Source of the DNA: Nitrososphaerales archaeon TH5895
GTDB lineage: Archaea > Thermoproteota > Nitrososphaeria > Nitrososphaerales > Nitrososphaeraceae
Direction: 5' to 3'
DNA length: 5,078 bases
Assembly (NCBI GenBank): GCA_014523695.1
Contig: JAATVS010000622.1
Span: forward strand, 1 to 5,078
The notes below the pieces were generated by a model. The model saw only the letters and a list, made by a program, of their open reading frames with translations, made no database searches and was not told the DNA's origin. A program made the translations under genes and the position numbers. Below, in pieces: positions 1 through 4,017 of this stretch (positions are counted from its first letter, which is position 1; the number at the start of each line of letters is the position of its first letter).

Positions 1-330
1 GTATTGTACTCCGAACCAGTAGGGTTTTCATATAAACCGATCATATCTAACCAAACAAATGGTGAAACACAATATTTGATGAACTTCACCGCAGATTTAG
101 TTATAACTGACACTGAGGGTAATGTCCTTGGAGGATTTCAGAATCTTCCGATATCGGAGATTATTTCTCACCATCAGAATAAGGAAGTAAATTTAGTAGT
201 AACACTCTCTCAATCTTCACCATTTCCAGAAGGGAATTACAAAGTGTTGTATACAGTTCATGACGAACCCTCTGACAATACATTCGAAATTACAAAGGAC
301 GTGACTATATCCCCCTCATCTGGTACTTGA
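1..330 (+). CDS. C-terminal part of a probable exported beta-sandwich protein (5' end outside window)
   Basis: The frame is open from the first base to TGA at 328-330, so the gene very likely begins upstream; a TTG at position 4 could serve as a start, but the protein would then lack any signal sequence. The 109 visible residues alternate hydrophobic and polar residues in the manner of beta strands (for example LMNFTADLVITDTEGNVLGG, then VNLVVTLS, then the PEGNYKVLYTVHDE turn-strand). The closing pattern of 'P.GnYkv.ytv.D' followed by a last strand (EITKDVTI) is typical of Ig-like or fibronectin-like domains at the end of archaeal secreted proteins. There are no cysteines and no C-terminal anchor or sorting motif. 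Exported location and an adhesive or structural role are inference only. No family name can be given. Confidence 0.72.
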   Translation, partial: VLYSEPVGFSYKPIISNQTNGETQYLMNFTADLVITDTEGNVLGGFQNLPISEIISHHQNKEVNLVVTLSQSSPFPEGNYKVLYTVHDEPSDNTFEITKDVTISPSSGT

Positions 331-404
331 TTTCCTGTATCCATTACGAGATACTGGTCAGATGAAGTGTGATTAATGACTCCTAGAAACTCTTTGAATC
401 AAAC

Positions 405-452
405 TTGCGCACAAATGTAGGATAAATAATAATACGTCCTATATGATATCAT
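405..452 (+). promoter_or_regulatory. Orphan promoter-like block, second copy of the promoter at 4971-5027
   Basis: A TTGCGCAcAAA motif (405-415) is followed by AGGATAAATAAT (419-430) and TATATGATATCAT (440-452). The same two blocks (the second with one mismatch) occur at 4994-5005 and 5015-5027 with exactly the same 21-bp offset, there directly in front of the start codon of a gene. Here an ATG at 443 opens only a 14-codon frame, so no gene follows on the plus strand. ATGATATCAT (443-452) is itself a perfect 10-bp palindrome. It may be a fossil promoter of a lost paralogue or a shared operator. Confidence 0.5.
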
Positions 453-500
453 CACGTCAGATTCAAATAACCGGTAATAATCTTTAAAAATATTATAGAT

Positions 501-716
501 CTAGTATGGCATTTGTGCGCGCACCGAATCACGATACAAGCGTATATTCTCCCTTATCTTCAGTCCCATGAAGGTGGTCATTTCTTCCGGACATATCGCA
601 TGATATTCGAACATTTGCGTGATGGTTAGATCCTTCACTGTTTCTCCATTCTATCCGTACATTATGCCATCACAGTTTAGTCCAACATCTTCGCATCGAA
701 CGAAAGGGTCTTGCAC
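501..716 (-). pseudogene. DUF1059-like small protein gene, interrupted by an in-frame TAG
   Basis: On the minus strand one frame runs from a GTG at 716-714 to TAG at 503-501, broken only by TAG at 653-651. The first part reads VQDPFVRCEDVGLNCDGIMYG and the second begins NGETVKDLTITQMFEYHA, then ICPEEMTT and a helix containing KIRENIRLYRDS. The opening C-x-D-V-G-x-x-C spacing and the later H/EE/KIR pattern resemble the DUF1059 family of small (about 55-75 residue) proteins of unknown function, common in soil archaea and bacteria. A GAGG a few bases upstream of the GTG could be a ribosome-binding site. A single base change (for example from GAG or AAG) would explain the stop. The downstream part could in principle start at a GTG (638-636), but that would lose both cysteines. 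It could also be a sequencing error in an intact gene. Family assignment is from memory of the pattern, not a search. Confidence 0.62.
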
Positions 717-779
717 AAACCTCGAATATTTGGGACATCAGAAATATGAAGTAAATTTTGTTATATTTACACTGTGGTA

Positions 780-796
780 TATTCCTTGAAGGAATA
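780..796. promoter_or_regulatory. Perfect 17-bp palindrome, possible operator
   Basis: TATTCCTTGAAGGAATA is a perfect dyad with 8-bp arms around a single central G. It lies 64-80 bp upstream of the GTG of the decayed minus-strand gene and about 200 bp upstream of the gene at 999. The 1-nt centre makes an RNA hairpin unlikely, so a dimeric DNA-binding protein site is the better guess. No bound regulator can be named. Confidence 0.4.
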
Positions 797-934
797 ATTC
801 TAGATAATTTTTAGGGCATTATAAGTAATTAGAGAGAATGAGTTCACCGATCGTAAATCTAGTGCGCACAGATTTTCGAACTGATCTAAAACAAATTAAT
901 CAATCTTCCTGCCTATGTATTTTGTTCCATATGA

Positions 935-945
935 TTATAATATAT
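935..945 (+). promoter_or_regulatory. TATA-like box of the gene at 999
   Basis: TTATAATATAT is an archaeal TATA-like element. Transcription starting about 26 bp downstream would begin near 966, giving a leader of roughly 33 nt before the ATG at 999. Confidence 0.5.
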
Positions 946-965
946 CTCTGATCCTTAAGTCAAAT

Positions 966-1000
966 AGGGTTAACTTACCCTAGTGATTTGTATTACAAAT
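966..1000 (+). promoter_or_regulatory. Two consecutive dyads covering the leader and start codon of the gene at 999
   Basis: AGGGT-TAACTT-ACCCT (966-981) is a 5-bp stem with a 6-nt loop beginning at the predicted transcription start. ATTTGTATTACAAAT (986-1000) is a perfect 7-bp dyad with a 1-nt centre that contains the first two bases of the ATG. No Shine-Dalgarno sequence is visible between them. They could be operators or a leader hairpin; which one is not decidable here. Confidence 0.45.
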
Positions 1001-1268
1001 GATCGATTCATTAAAACAGTTAGTTTCTATTAGAATGCCATCATTATATAGGGTAGTCTCGATCATTTTCTTCATTTTACTCTCTGGATCTTTTGCCATC
1101 GCGTTTGGTGGACTTGACCATATCTATGTACATGGGTCAGTAGATTGCGACCGCCAAACATTTTCACCAGTGGATTGTCCTACGTCGTCAGGAGAAGAAG
1201 AAACCAATAATGATGATGACAGAGGAAATATTGAGGAACAAATCCCTTCAGTAATACCATTTCCATAG
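999..1268 (+). CDS. Small exported or membrane-anchored protein with acidic tail
   Basis: The 89-residue product has a basic N-terminus (K6, R12, R18), a hydrophobic segment at about residues 19-37 (SIIFFILLSGSFAIAF core) and then a hydrophilic remainder. The remainder holds two cysteines, C50 and C60, in a short imperfect repeat (SVDCDRQ / PVDCPTS), an acidic stretch GEEETNNDDD at 65-74 and a proline-rich end. This is the layout of a signal peptide or signal anchor followed by a small extracytoplasmic domain; two cysteines could form a disulfide outside the cell. The ATG at 999 is preferred because a TATA box sits at a suitable distance upstream; M13 (1035) would leave a shorter n-region and is the alternative. 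No family is recognised and the function is unknown. It converges with the regulator at 1377-1640. Confidence 0.6.
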   Translation: MIDSLKQLVSIRMPSLYRVVSIIFFILLSGSFAIAFGGLDHIYVHGSVDCDRQTFSPVDCPTSSGEEETNNDDDRGNIEEQIPSVIPFP

Positions 1269-1318
1269 TTCGGCGCGCACAATCTACACGATTTCATAAA
1301 CTTCACATTTCTTGCGCG

Positions 1319-1324
1319 AAAAAA
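1319..1324 (-). terminator. Possible T-tract terminator of the winged-helix gene
   Basis: Six A on the plus strand give T6 on the minus strand, 53 nt past the stop codon of the gene at 1377-1640. Archaeal termination commonly uses such T tracts without a hairpin. A GCGCG motif (1314-1318) abuts it. Confidence 0.3.
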
Positions 1325-1376
1325 TTCAAATTATAGAGTCATATCTTCTCAATCTTAGTAGAGTTAACTATTAGAA

Positions 1377-1640
1377 CTAACGAGTTTTAACGAACAATTC
1401 ATCCATCCTATTGTATGTCATCAATACCTGCATACCTTTTGGAGTGGTTTTGAACGCCCTCTCTCCTATATTCTCAATTAGATCACACTGGAGTAGTTGT
1501 ACCAAATACTCAGTTAGAAGTTTGTTTGATAAATACGTCTTGTATTGAATCTCTGTTCTCCTCGCCTTATTCCCGTTGGTTACTTCGAGTATAGATGCAA
1601 TTATTTCTGATCTGGATCTATGTTTGAGTTGCCGAGGCAT
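1377..1640 (-). CDS. Winged-helix DNA-binding regulator (HTH_45-type)
   Basis: The 87-residue protein fits the small single-domain winged-helix family abundant in Nitrososphaeria (PF14947-like). A basic N-terminus (RQLKHRSR) precedes helix 1 (SEIIASILEV, 11-20). Then come helix 2 (RRTEIQYKTY, 28-36), recognition helix 3 (SNKLLTEYLVQLLQCDLIEN, 38-57) and the wing with the family-typical 'F.tTpKGmqvL..Y' ending (63-76). The typical 'eI.Yk..LS...l..yL..L...gLIe' pattern is clearly seen. It is expected to bind DNA as a dimer and to regulate transcription; its targets are unknown. The ATG at 1640 has no in-frame rival nearby. A TTTTATTA block (1653-1660) on its upstream side is the only TATA candidate and is closer than usual, so the true start might be slightly different. 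The gene stands alone; the many palindromes in this window are tempting but unproven sites for such a protein. Confidence 0.82.
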   Translation of the reverse strand: MPRQLKHRSRSEIIASILEVTNGNKARRTEIQYKTYLSNKLLTEYLVQLLQCDLIENIGERAFKTTPKGMQVLMTYNRMDELFVKTR

Positions 1641-1686
1641 CTCTAATTCAGTTTTATTAGTGAAGGAATGTCTCCCATGTACATAG

Positions 1687-1737
1687 ATCCAAATACACCC
1701 TGCAATGAATTTAGATCGAAAGAAAATAAGACACTAA
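1687..1737 (+). pseudogene. Remnant of a paralogue of the gene at 4617-4909 (C-terminal end only)
   Basis: One frame reads IQIHPAMNLDRKKIRH then TAA. It matches the end of the gene at 4617-4909 (VEIHPAMNLDDLKKAI). Over the codons for IHPAMNLD the DNA differs at three positions only, all synonymous (GCA/GCG, AAT/AAC, TTA/CTA), which is the signature of former protein-coding selection. A TAG directly precedes the match (1684-1686), and upstream only faint similarity remains before the start of the regulator at 1640. No start codon or full domain is left, so this is a fossil, not a gene. Confidence 0.6.
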
Positions 1738-1808
1738 GTCACATGGATATTTTGCGCGTAAATTTCGTCTTTGAATTTATGTCTAGTTATGTGAAGAAGA
1801 CCAAGACT

Positions 1809-1816
1809 ATAATAAG
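1809..1816 (+). promoter_or_regulatory. TATA-like box of the small gene at 1847
   Basis: TATAATAA lies 31-38 bp upstream of the ATG, predicting a leader of about 9 nt. A TTTGCGCGTAAA copy of the GC-rich palindrome (1751-1762) lies further upstream. An AAGGA (1836-1840) 6 nt before the ATG may act as a weak ribosome-binding site. Confidence 0.45.
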
Positions 1817-1846
1817 TAAAAAGAGTAATATAGATAAGGAAAAGAA

Positions 1847-2014
1847 ATGGCAACCTATACTGTCTTTGTAAAGTTTACGGCGGAGTCTGACATAAAGAGT
1901 GAAGATGCAGAAAAATTCATGAGGGATGCATTGAAGAACATTGCAACTGGTGTGCAGGTTAGTTTTGTAGATATTACTAAGTCTGAGGATGAAGAGGAAA
2001 TAGGTGGGGGTTAG
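1847..2014 (+). CDS. Small 55-residue beta-alpha-beta protein
   Basis: ATG at 1847 to TAG at 2012-2014 encodes MATYTVFVKFTAESDIKSED, then a helix AEKFMRDALKNIA (21-33), a strand VQVSFVDITKS (36-46) and an acidic-glycine tail EDEEEIGGG. The order of strand (TYTVFVKFTA), amphipathic helix and second strand looks like a genuine folded miniprotein, and the coding sequence has its own TATA box and a weak AAGGA upstream. There are no cysteines, metal-binding motifs or membrane segments; a small cytosolic protein is expected. Function is unknown and no family is recognised. A longer overlapping frame at 1668-1871 is a less convincing alternative because it reads through the fossil at 1687-1737 and has no fold-like pattern. 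Confidence 0.62.
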   Translation: MATYTVFVKFTAESDIKSEDAEKFMRDALKNIATGVQVSFVDITKSEDEEEIGGG

Positions 2015-2115
2015 TTATTTCCTACAATAGGTATTTTCTACAGTTTCGGGAATGACTGAATATTTGCGCGCAAAAAACCTCCTATGATCGAACTTGAAAA
2101 TATGTGATTCTAAAT

Positions 2116-2148
2116 GATCTAATATCGAAATTTCCAATAGATTAGATC
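2116..2148. repeat. Inverted repeat with 8-bp arms and a palindromic centre
   Basis: GATCTAAT (2116-2123) and ATTAGATC (2141-2148) are perfect inverted arms separated by 17 nt. The spacer itself contains the palindrome GAAATTTC (2127-2134). It may be a protein-binding site or part of a structured transcript. Confidence 0.5.
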
Positions 2149-2153
2149 TCGTA

Positions 2154-2171
2154 TAATGCGATAAGGCATTA
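2154..2171. repeat. Inverted repeat with 6-bp arms
   Basis: TAATGC (2154-2159) and GCATTA (2166-2171) are perfect inverted arms with a 6-nt spacer GATAAG. It overlaps a TATAAT-like sequence (2152-2157) in front of the GC-rich stem at 2189-2232. Confidence 0.45.
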
Positions 2172-2188
2172 ATCAAAACAAAACAATT

Positions 2189-2232
2189 AAGGCGGGCGAT
2201 CGGCATCCTATCTAACCATGGTCGCCTGCCTT
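2189..2232 (+). ncRNA. GC-rich stem-loop; possible small RNA or terminator hairpin
   Basis: AAGGCGGGCGA (2189-2199) pairs with TCGCCTGCCTT (2222-2232), ten Watson-Crick pairs and one G-U, around a 22-nt loop; the right arm runs on into TTTT. The stem is far more GC-rich than the surrounding DNA. The TATAAT-like sequence at 2152-2157 would place a transcription start near 2180, just ahead of the stem. It could be a short structured RNA, a terminator for the gene ending at 2014 (175 bp away), or a DNA-level cruciform or operator. The strand is a guess; the minus strand would form a similar stem. It does not resemble a tRNA, and no box C/D pair was found nearby. Confidence 0.35.
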
Positions 2233-2398
2233 TTCAATTCTTGTCAAAAAATTAATGATGAAAGTAAAGACTTGTCCATTCATTAATTGGGAGTTAGTTT
2301 TCCTAGTCCAGGATTTTTCTTATGTTAGATCTCGTCGCCAAAGGTATAATATAGCCATTTTTCTGCAGACACAAATGATAAACACGCATCTTTCAGTA

Positions 2399-2857
2399 TC
2401 ACTCTTCTACTGTCTCATCCCCTTCACCAGAACCGCCGCCGGTTTCACTTCCTTCTTCGGAACCACCATCAAATTCAGTTGCCTCATCAGAACCACTACC
2501 TGATTCAATCCCCTCATCAGATTCACTTCCTTCTTCCTCACTTGTTGCAATATCTACGGTCTGATTCGTTACCGTAACTGTATCACTAGATATAATGACG
2601 TAAACTCCTGCCGGTGGAAATCCATTTAGGTCCGTATCTGTAGCACCCTCGGTACTAATAGTTGAAGTTCCATTGGCAGGAAGTGGTTCTGCAGGATCTA
2701 TCGAAATGTCTATTTCTCCCGTTAAATTCCCGGTTGGAGTGTCCATTGTAAGAGGTTGTGCCGACACTTGTGTAGTACTTAAAATAATTAACCCTAGTCC
2801 TGCACCTAAAACAAGTTCCAAGATTGTTTTTTGCATATGTATATGATGGTTTTCCAT
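2399..2857 (-). CDS. Exported protein with Ser/Gly/Glu-rich acidic tail
   Basis: From the ATG at 2857 the protein has 152 residues. After a short polar start (MENHHIHMQK) comes a hydrophobic segment (LELVLGAGLGLIIL, 13-26) ending in STTQVSA|QP, a good signal-peptide cleavage pattern at about residue 33. Residues 34-103 are Thr/Ser/Asp-rich with short beta-like strands (GVYVIISS, TVTVTNQTVDI) and three N-x-S/T sequons (N44, N62, N98). Residues 106-152 are low-complexity repeats of SE, SD, GS and EG. It is expected to be secreted or cell-surface; acidic flexible tails suit a hydrated or cation-binding role, but that is inference. ATG at 2836 (giving MQKTILELV) is an equally plausible start, and a TTG at 2878 less so. 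No cysteine, C-terminal anchor or sorting motif is seen. It is divergent from the Rieske gene. Confidence 0.72.
   Translation of the reverse strand: MENHHIHMQKTILELVLGAGLGLIILSTTQVSAQPLTMDTPTGNLTGEIDISIDPAEPLPANGTSTISTEGATDTDLNGFPPAGVYVIISSDTVTVTNQTVDIATSEEEGSESDEGIESGSGSDEATEFDGGSEEGSETGGGSGEGDETVEE
2402..2542 (-). repeat. Imperfect repeats encoding the acidic Ser/Gly/Glu tail
   Basis: The 3' coding part is built of short imperfect repeats. TTCACTTCCTTCTTC occurs exactly at 2444-2458 and 2522-2536, and CCTCATCAGA at 2482-2491 and 2512-2521 (plus strand). They encode GSE/SDE units. Such tracts are prone to length change by slippage. Confidence 0.5.
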
Positions 2858-2940
2858 GATTTGAGTCAGACTAGTCAAATTTCACTGACCTTGTGCGCGC
2901 AGAAAAATATCTCCATATTCAGACCGAACCACGTGATGCG

Positions 2941-2971
2941 AGTATGCATAAATATGATACACATGCATACT
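2941..2971. promoter_or_regulatory. 9-bp inverted repeat straddling the Rieske gene TATA region
   Basis: AGTATGCAT (2941-2949) and ATGCATACT (2963-2971) are perfect inverted arms with a 13-nt spacer. The TATA-like sequence CATAAATATGAT (2946-2957) lies across the left arm and spacer, and the right arm ends 14 bp before the ATG at 2985. A dimeric repressor bound here would block TBP or the polymerase. A TGCGCGCA motif (2894-2901) lies further upstream, between the two divergent genes. Confidence 0.5.
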
Positions 2972-2984
2972 AGTGACAGTAAAA

Positions 2985-3389
2985 ATGGAAAAAGATCAAT
3001 TTCTCGAAGTCGGGAAGATAGATGAAATCCCTCTTGGGAAGATGAAACATGTAGAAATGCAAGGAAAAGAGATTGTAATTTCTAACGTTGGTGGTAAATT
3101 CTATGCAATGGAGGATAGATGTGGACATATGAATGCACGACTTTCGATGGGCAATATTTCCAATGACGGTATTGTAACATGTCCCTTCCATGGCGCAAGA
3201 TTCGATGCTACTACAGGCAAGAAAATAAAGGAACCTGTTTTAACACCTTCGCAACAGATGGAACCTCTACCAAAATCATGGCAAAGTTATCTGGAACACG
3301 CAGGAGAACTAATGTCTTACATTAAGACATATGATCAACAGACATACGAAGTCCAAGTTGAGGATAATAAAATAAAAATCAGAATATAA
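2985..3389 (+). CDS. Rieske-type [2Fe-2S] ferredoxin-like protein
   Basis: The product is 134 residues from the ATG at 2985. It carries both cluster boxes: C46-G-H48 and C66-P-F-H69, with 17 residues between H48 and C66, the spacing of dioxygenase-type soluble Rieske proteins. Two Cys and two His would bind one [2Fe-2S] cluster. Flanking patterns fit the fold: 'GKEIVISNVGGKFYAMEDRCGH' (strands before box 1), 'GIVTCPFHGARFD' (box 2), and a last strand pair 'YEVQVEDNKIKIRI'. Between box 2 and the last strands is an extra, partly helical stretch of about 35 residues (83-117) not usual in the minimal ferredoxins. There is no signal or membrane segment, so a cytosolic electron carrier is expected; its partner enzyme is unknown. 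A GTG at 2973 would add four residues, but the ATG fits the TATA position better. Confidence 0.9.
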   Translation: MEKDQFLEVGKIDEIPLGKMKHVEMQGKEIVISNVGGKFYAMEDRCGHMNARLSMGNISNDGIVTCPFHGARFDATTGKKIKEPVLTPSQQMEPLPKSWQSYLEHAGELMSYIKTYDQQTYEVQVEDNKIKIRI

Positions 3390-3402
3390 CAGTCATGACT
3401 GT
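3389..3402. terminator. Perfect 14-bp palindrome directly after the Rieske stop codon
   Basis: ACAGTCATGACTGT is fully self-complementary and begins with the last base of the TAA stop codon. It lies between two convergent genes, so a role in transcription ending is possible. There is no following T tract and no loop, so this is weak; it could equally be a protein site. Confidence 0.25.
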
Positions 3403-3452
3403 GTCATTATTAAGTAGCACCAGTGACTATCTTATTGGGATAACATACTCAT

Positions 3453-3926
3453 CTATTGTTTACTGTAATCCCATGTTGAGTAATACTTTGGACTGATTTC
3501 TAGAACAACTGACTGTCCCTTCTTCTGCATATCAAGTAGTGCCTTCGCCATTGGATGATCTATATTTCCCAAGTACTTGACCATTATCTTCTCTGCAATA
3601 GGAACATTAAAGTTGATGTCTTCATGAATCTTTACACTTCCCTTTCCTCGTACTCCTTTGTAAGGCGGATTAGGATCATCTATACAAAAGTAAACATTTC
3701 CGTTCTTTCTAAGATTGTATGTCTTTTTGGCCTGTTTTGATGTTTCAACATATATCCTATTGTTCACAGGATCAAAATAGTACCACGCAGGATGAACGTT
3801 TGGATGGCCTTTCTCATCTACGGTCCCAAGATGTATGTTTAATTTGCCTATCGTCAAGAAGTCTACTGTTTCTTGTTCATTTAGAGGCGCGCCAAAACCT
3901 GGACTTGCATTCAGGATCTTTAACAT
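3453..3926 (-). CDS. PNPOx-like split-barrel flavin-binding family protein (copy 1)
   Basis: 157 residues with the outline of the pyridoxamine 5'-phosphate oxidase-like split barrel. The first strands are LNIHLGTVDEKGHPNVHPAW (29-48), followed by YYFDPVNNRIYVET, a helix with paired lysines (KQAKKTYNLRK), then NVYFCIDDPNPPYKGVRGKG (77-96) and SVKI. A C-terminal helix and a final strand VVLEISPKYYSTWDYSKQ follow. Family members bind FMN, F420 or haem as dimers and act as oxidoreductases or cofactor carriers; substrate and cofactor cannot be fixed from sequence. It is cytosolic, with no signal or membrane segment. It is a tandem paralogue of the gene at 4018-4491 (104 of 157 positions identical, no gaps). 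It has its own promoter with a TATA box 22-31 bp upstream of the ATG, suggesting near-leaderless transcription. It converges with the Rieske gene. Confidence 0.82.
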   Translation of the reverse strand: MLKILNASPGFGAPLNEQETVDFLTIGKLNIHLGTVDEKGHPNVHPAWYYFDPVNNRIYVETSKQAKKTYNLRKNGNVYFCIDDPNPPYKGVRGKGSVKIHEDINFNVPIAEKIMVKYLGNIDHPMAKALLDMQKKGQSVVLEISPKYYSTWDYSKQ

Positions 3927-3947
3927 AGAGAAGTAAATTAGTTAACG

Positions 3948-3986
3948 TATTTAAGTTATTTCATCGCCTTTAATTTTCTGCGCGCA
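3948..3986 (-). promoter_or_regulatory. Promoter of flavin-barrel copy 1: TATA box and TGCGCGCA element
   Basis: On the minus strand AACTTAAATA (3957-3948) lies 22-31 bp upstream of the ATG at 3926. TGCGCGCA (3979-3986) lies 53-60 bp upstream. The identical ten-base TATA region sits at the identical distance in the paralogue's promoter. Confidence 0.6.
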
Positions 3987-4009
3987 AAAATCAATGCACA
4001 AGATATCTG

Positions 4010-4014
4010 AAAAA
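4010..4014 (-). terminator. Possible short T-tract terminator of flavin-barrel copy 2
   Basis: T5 on the minus strand, four bases past the stop codon of the gene at 4018-4491, with another T5 at 3990-3986. Short T tracts like these can end archaeal transcripts. The evidence is weak, and read-through into copy 1 cannot be excluded. Confidence 0.25.
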
Positions 4015-4017
4015 TAT

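Larger units (their letters stand above)
331..998. other. 668-bp stretch without an intact gene
   Basis: No convincing intact coding region is present. What can be seen, in order: a promoter-like block at 405-452 matching the promoter of the gene at 5028; a decayed DUF1059-like gene on the minus strand at 501-716; a perfect 17-bp palindrome at 780-796; a TGCGCA-type motif (GTGCGCAC) at 862-869; and the TATA box and dyads of the gene at 999. The stretch 331-404 shows nothing recognisable. Confidence 0.6.
2015..2398. other. 384-bp non-coding stretch rich in inverted repeats
   Basis: No credible gene is seen. The stretch holds a perfect 12-bp palindrome TTTGCGCGCAAA (2063-2074) and three further inverted repeats (2116-2148, 2154-2171, 2189-2232), described separately. 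From 2255 to 2398 nothing recognisable is seen apart from AT-rich DNA downstream of the minus-strand gene ending at 2399. Confidence 0.55.

Noticed and set aside
838..951. 37-codon frame MSSPIVNLVRTDF... with a TATA-like sequence upstream
   Set aside because: The end turns into an unconvincing hydrophobic tail that overlaps the TATA box of the gene at 999, and nothing supports coding.
1668..1871. 67-codon plus-strand reading frame as a gene
   Set aside because: Its first third reads the fossil of the 4617-type gene in the wrong phase, its residues show no fold-like pattern, and it overlaps the better-supported gene at 1847.
2255..2261. ATGATGA resembling the C box of a C/D guide RNA
   Set aside because: No matching CTGA D box is found at a suitable distance.
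2142..2335. 11-base direct repeat TTAGATCTCGT at 2142-2152 and 2325-2335
   Set aside because: An exact 11-mer pair is expected by chance in 5 kb, and the flanks do not match.
2255..2503. 82-codon plus-strand frame
   Set aside because: Its second half is antisense to the exported-protein gene, and its first half has no promoter or protein-like pattern.
3886..3893. GGCGCGCC as another member of the intergenic palindrome family
   Set aside because: It lies inside intact coding sequence (Gly-Ala-Pro codons of flavin-barrel copy 1) and lacks the A/T flanks.
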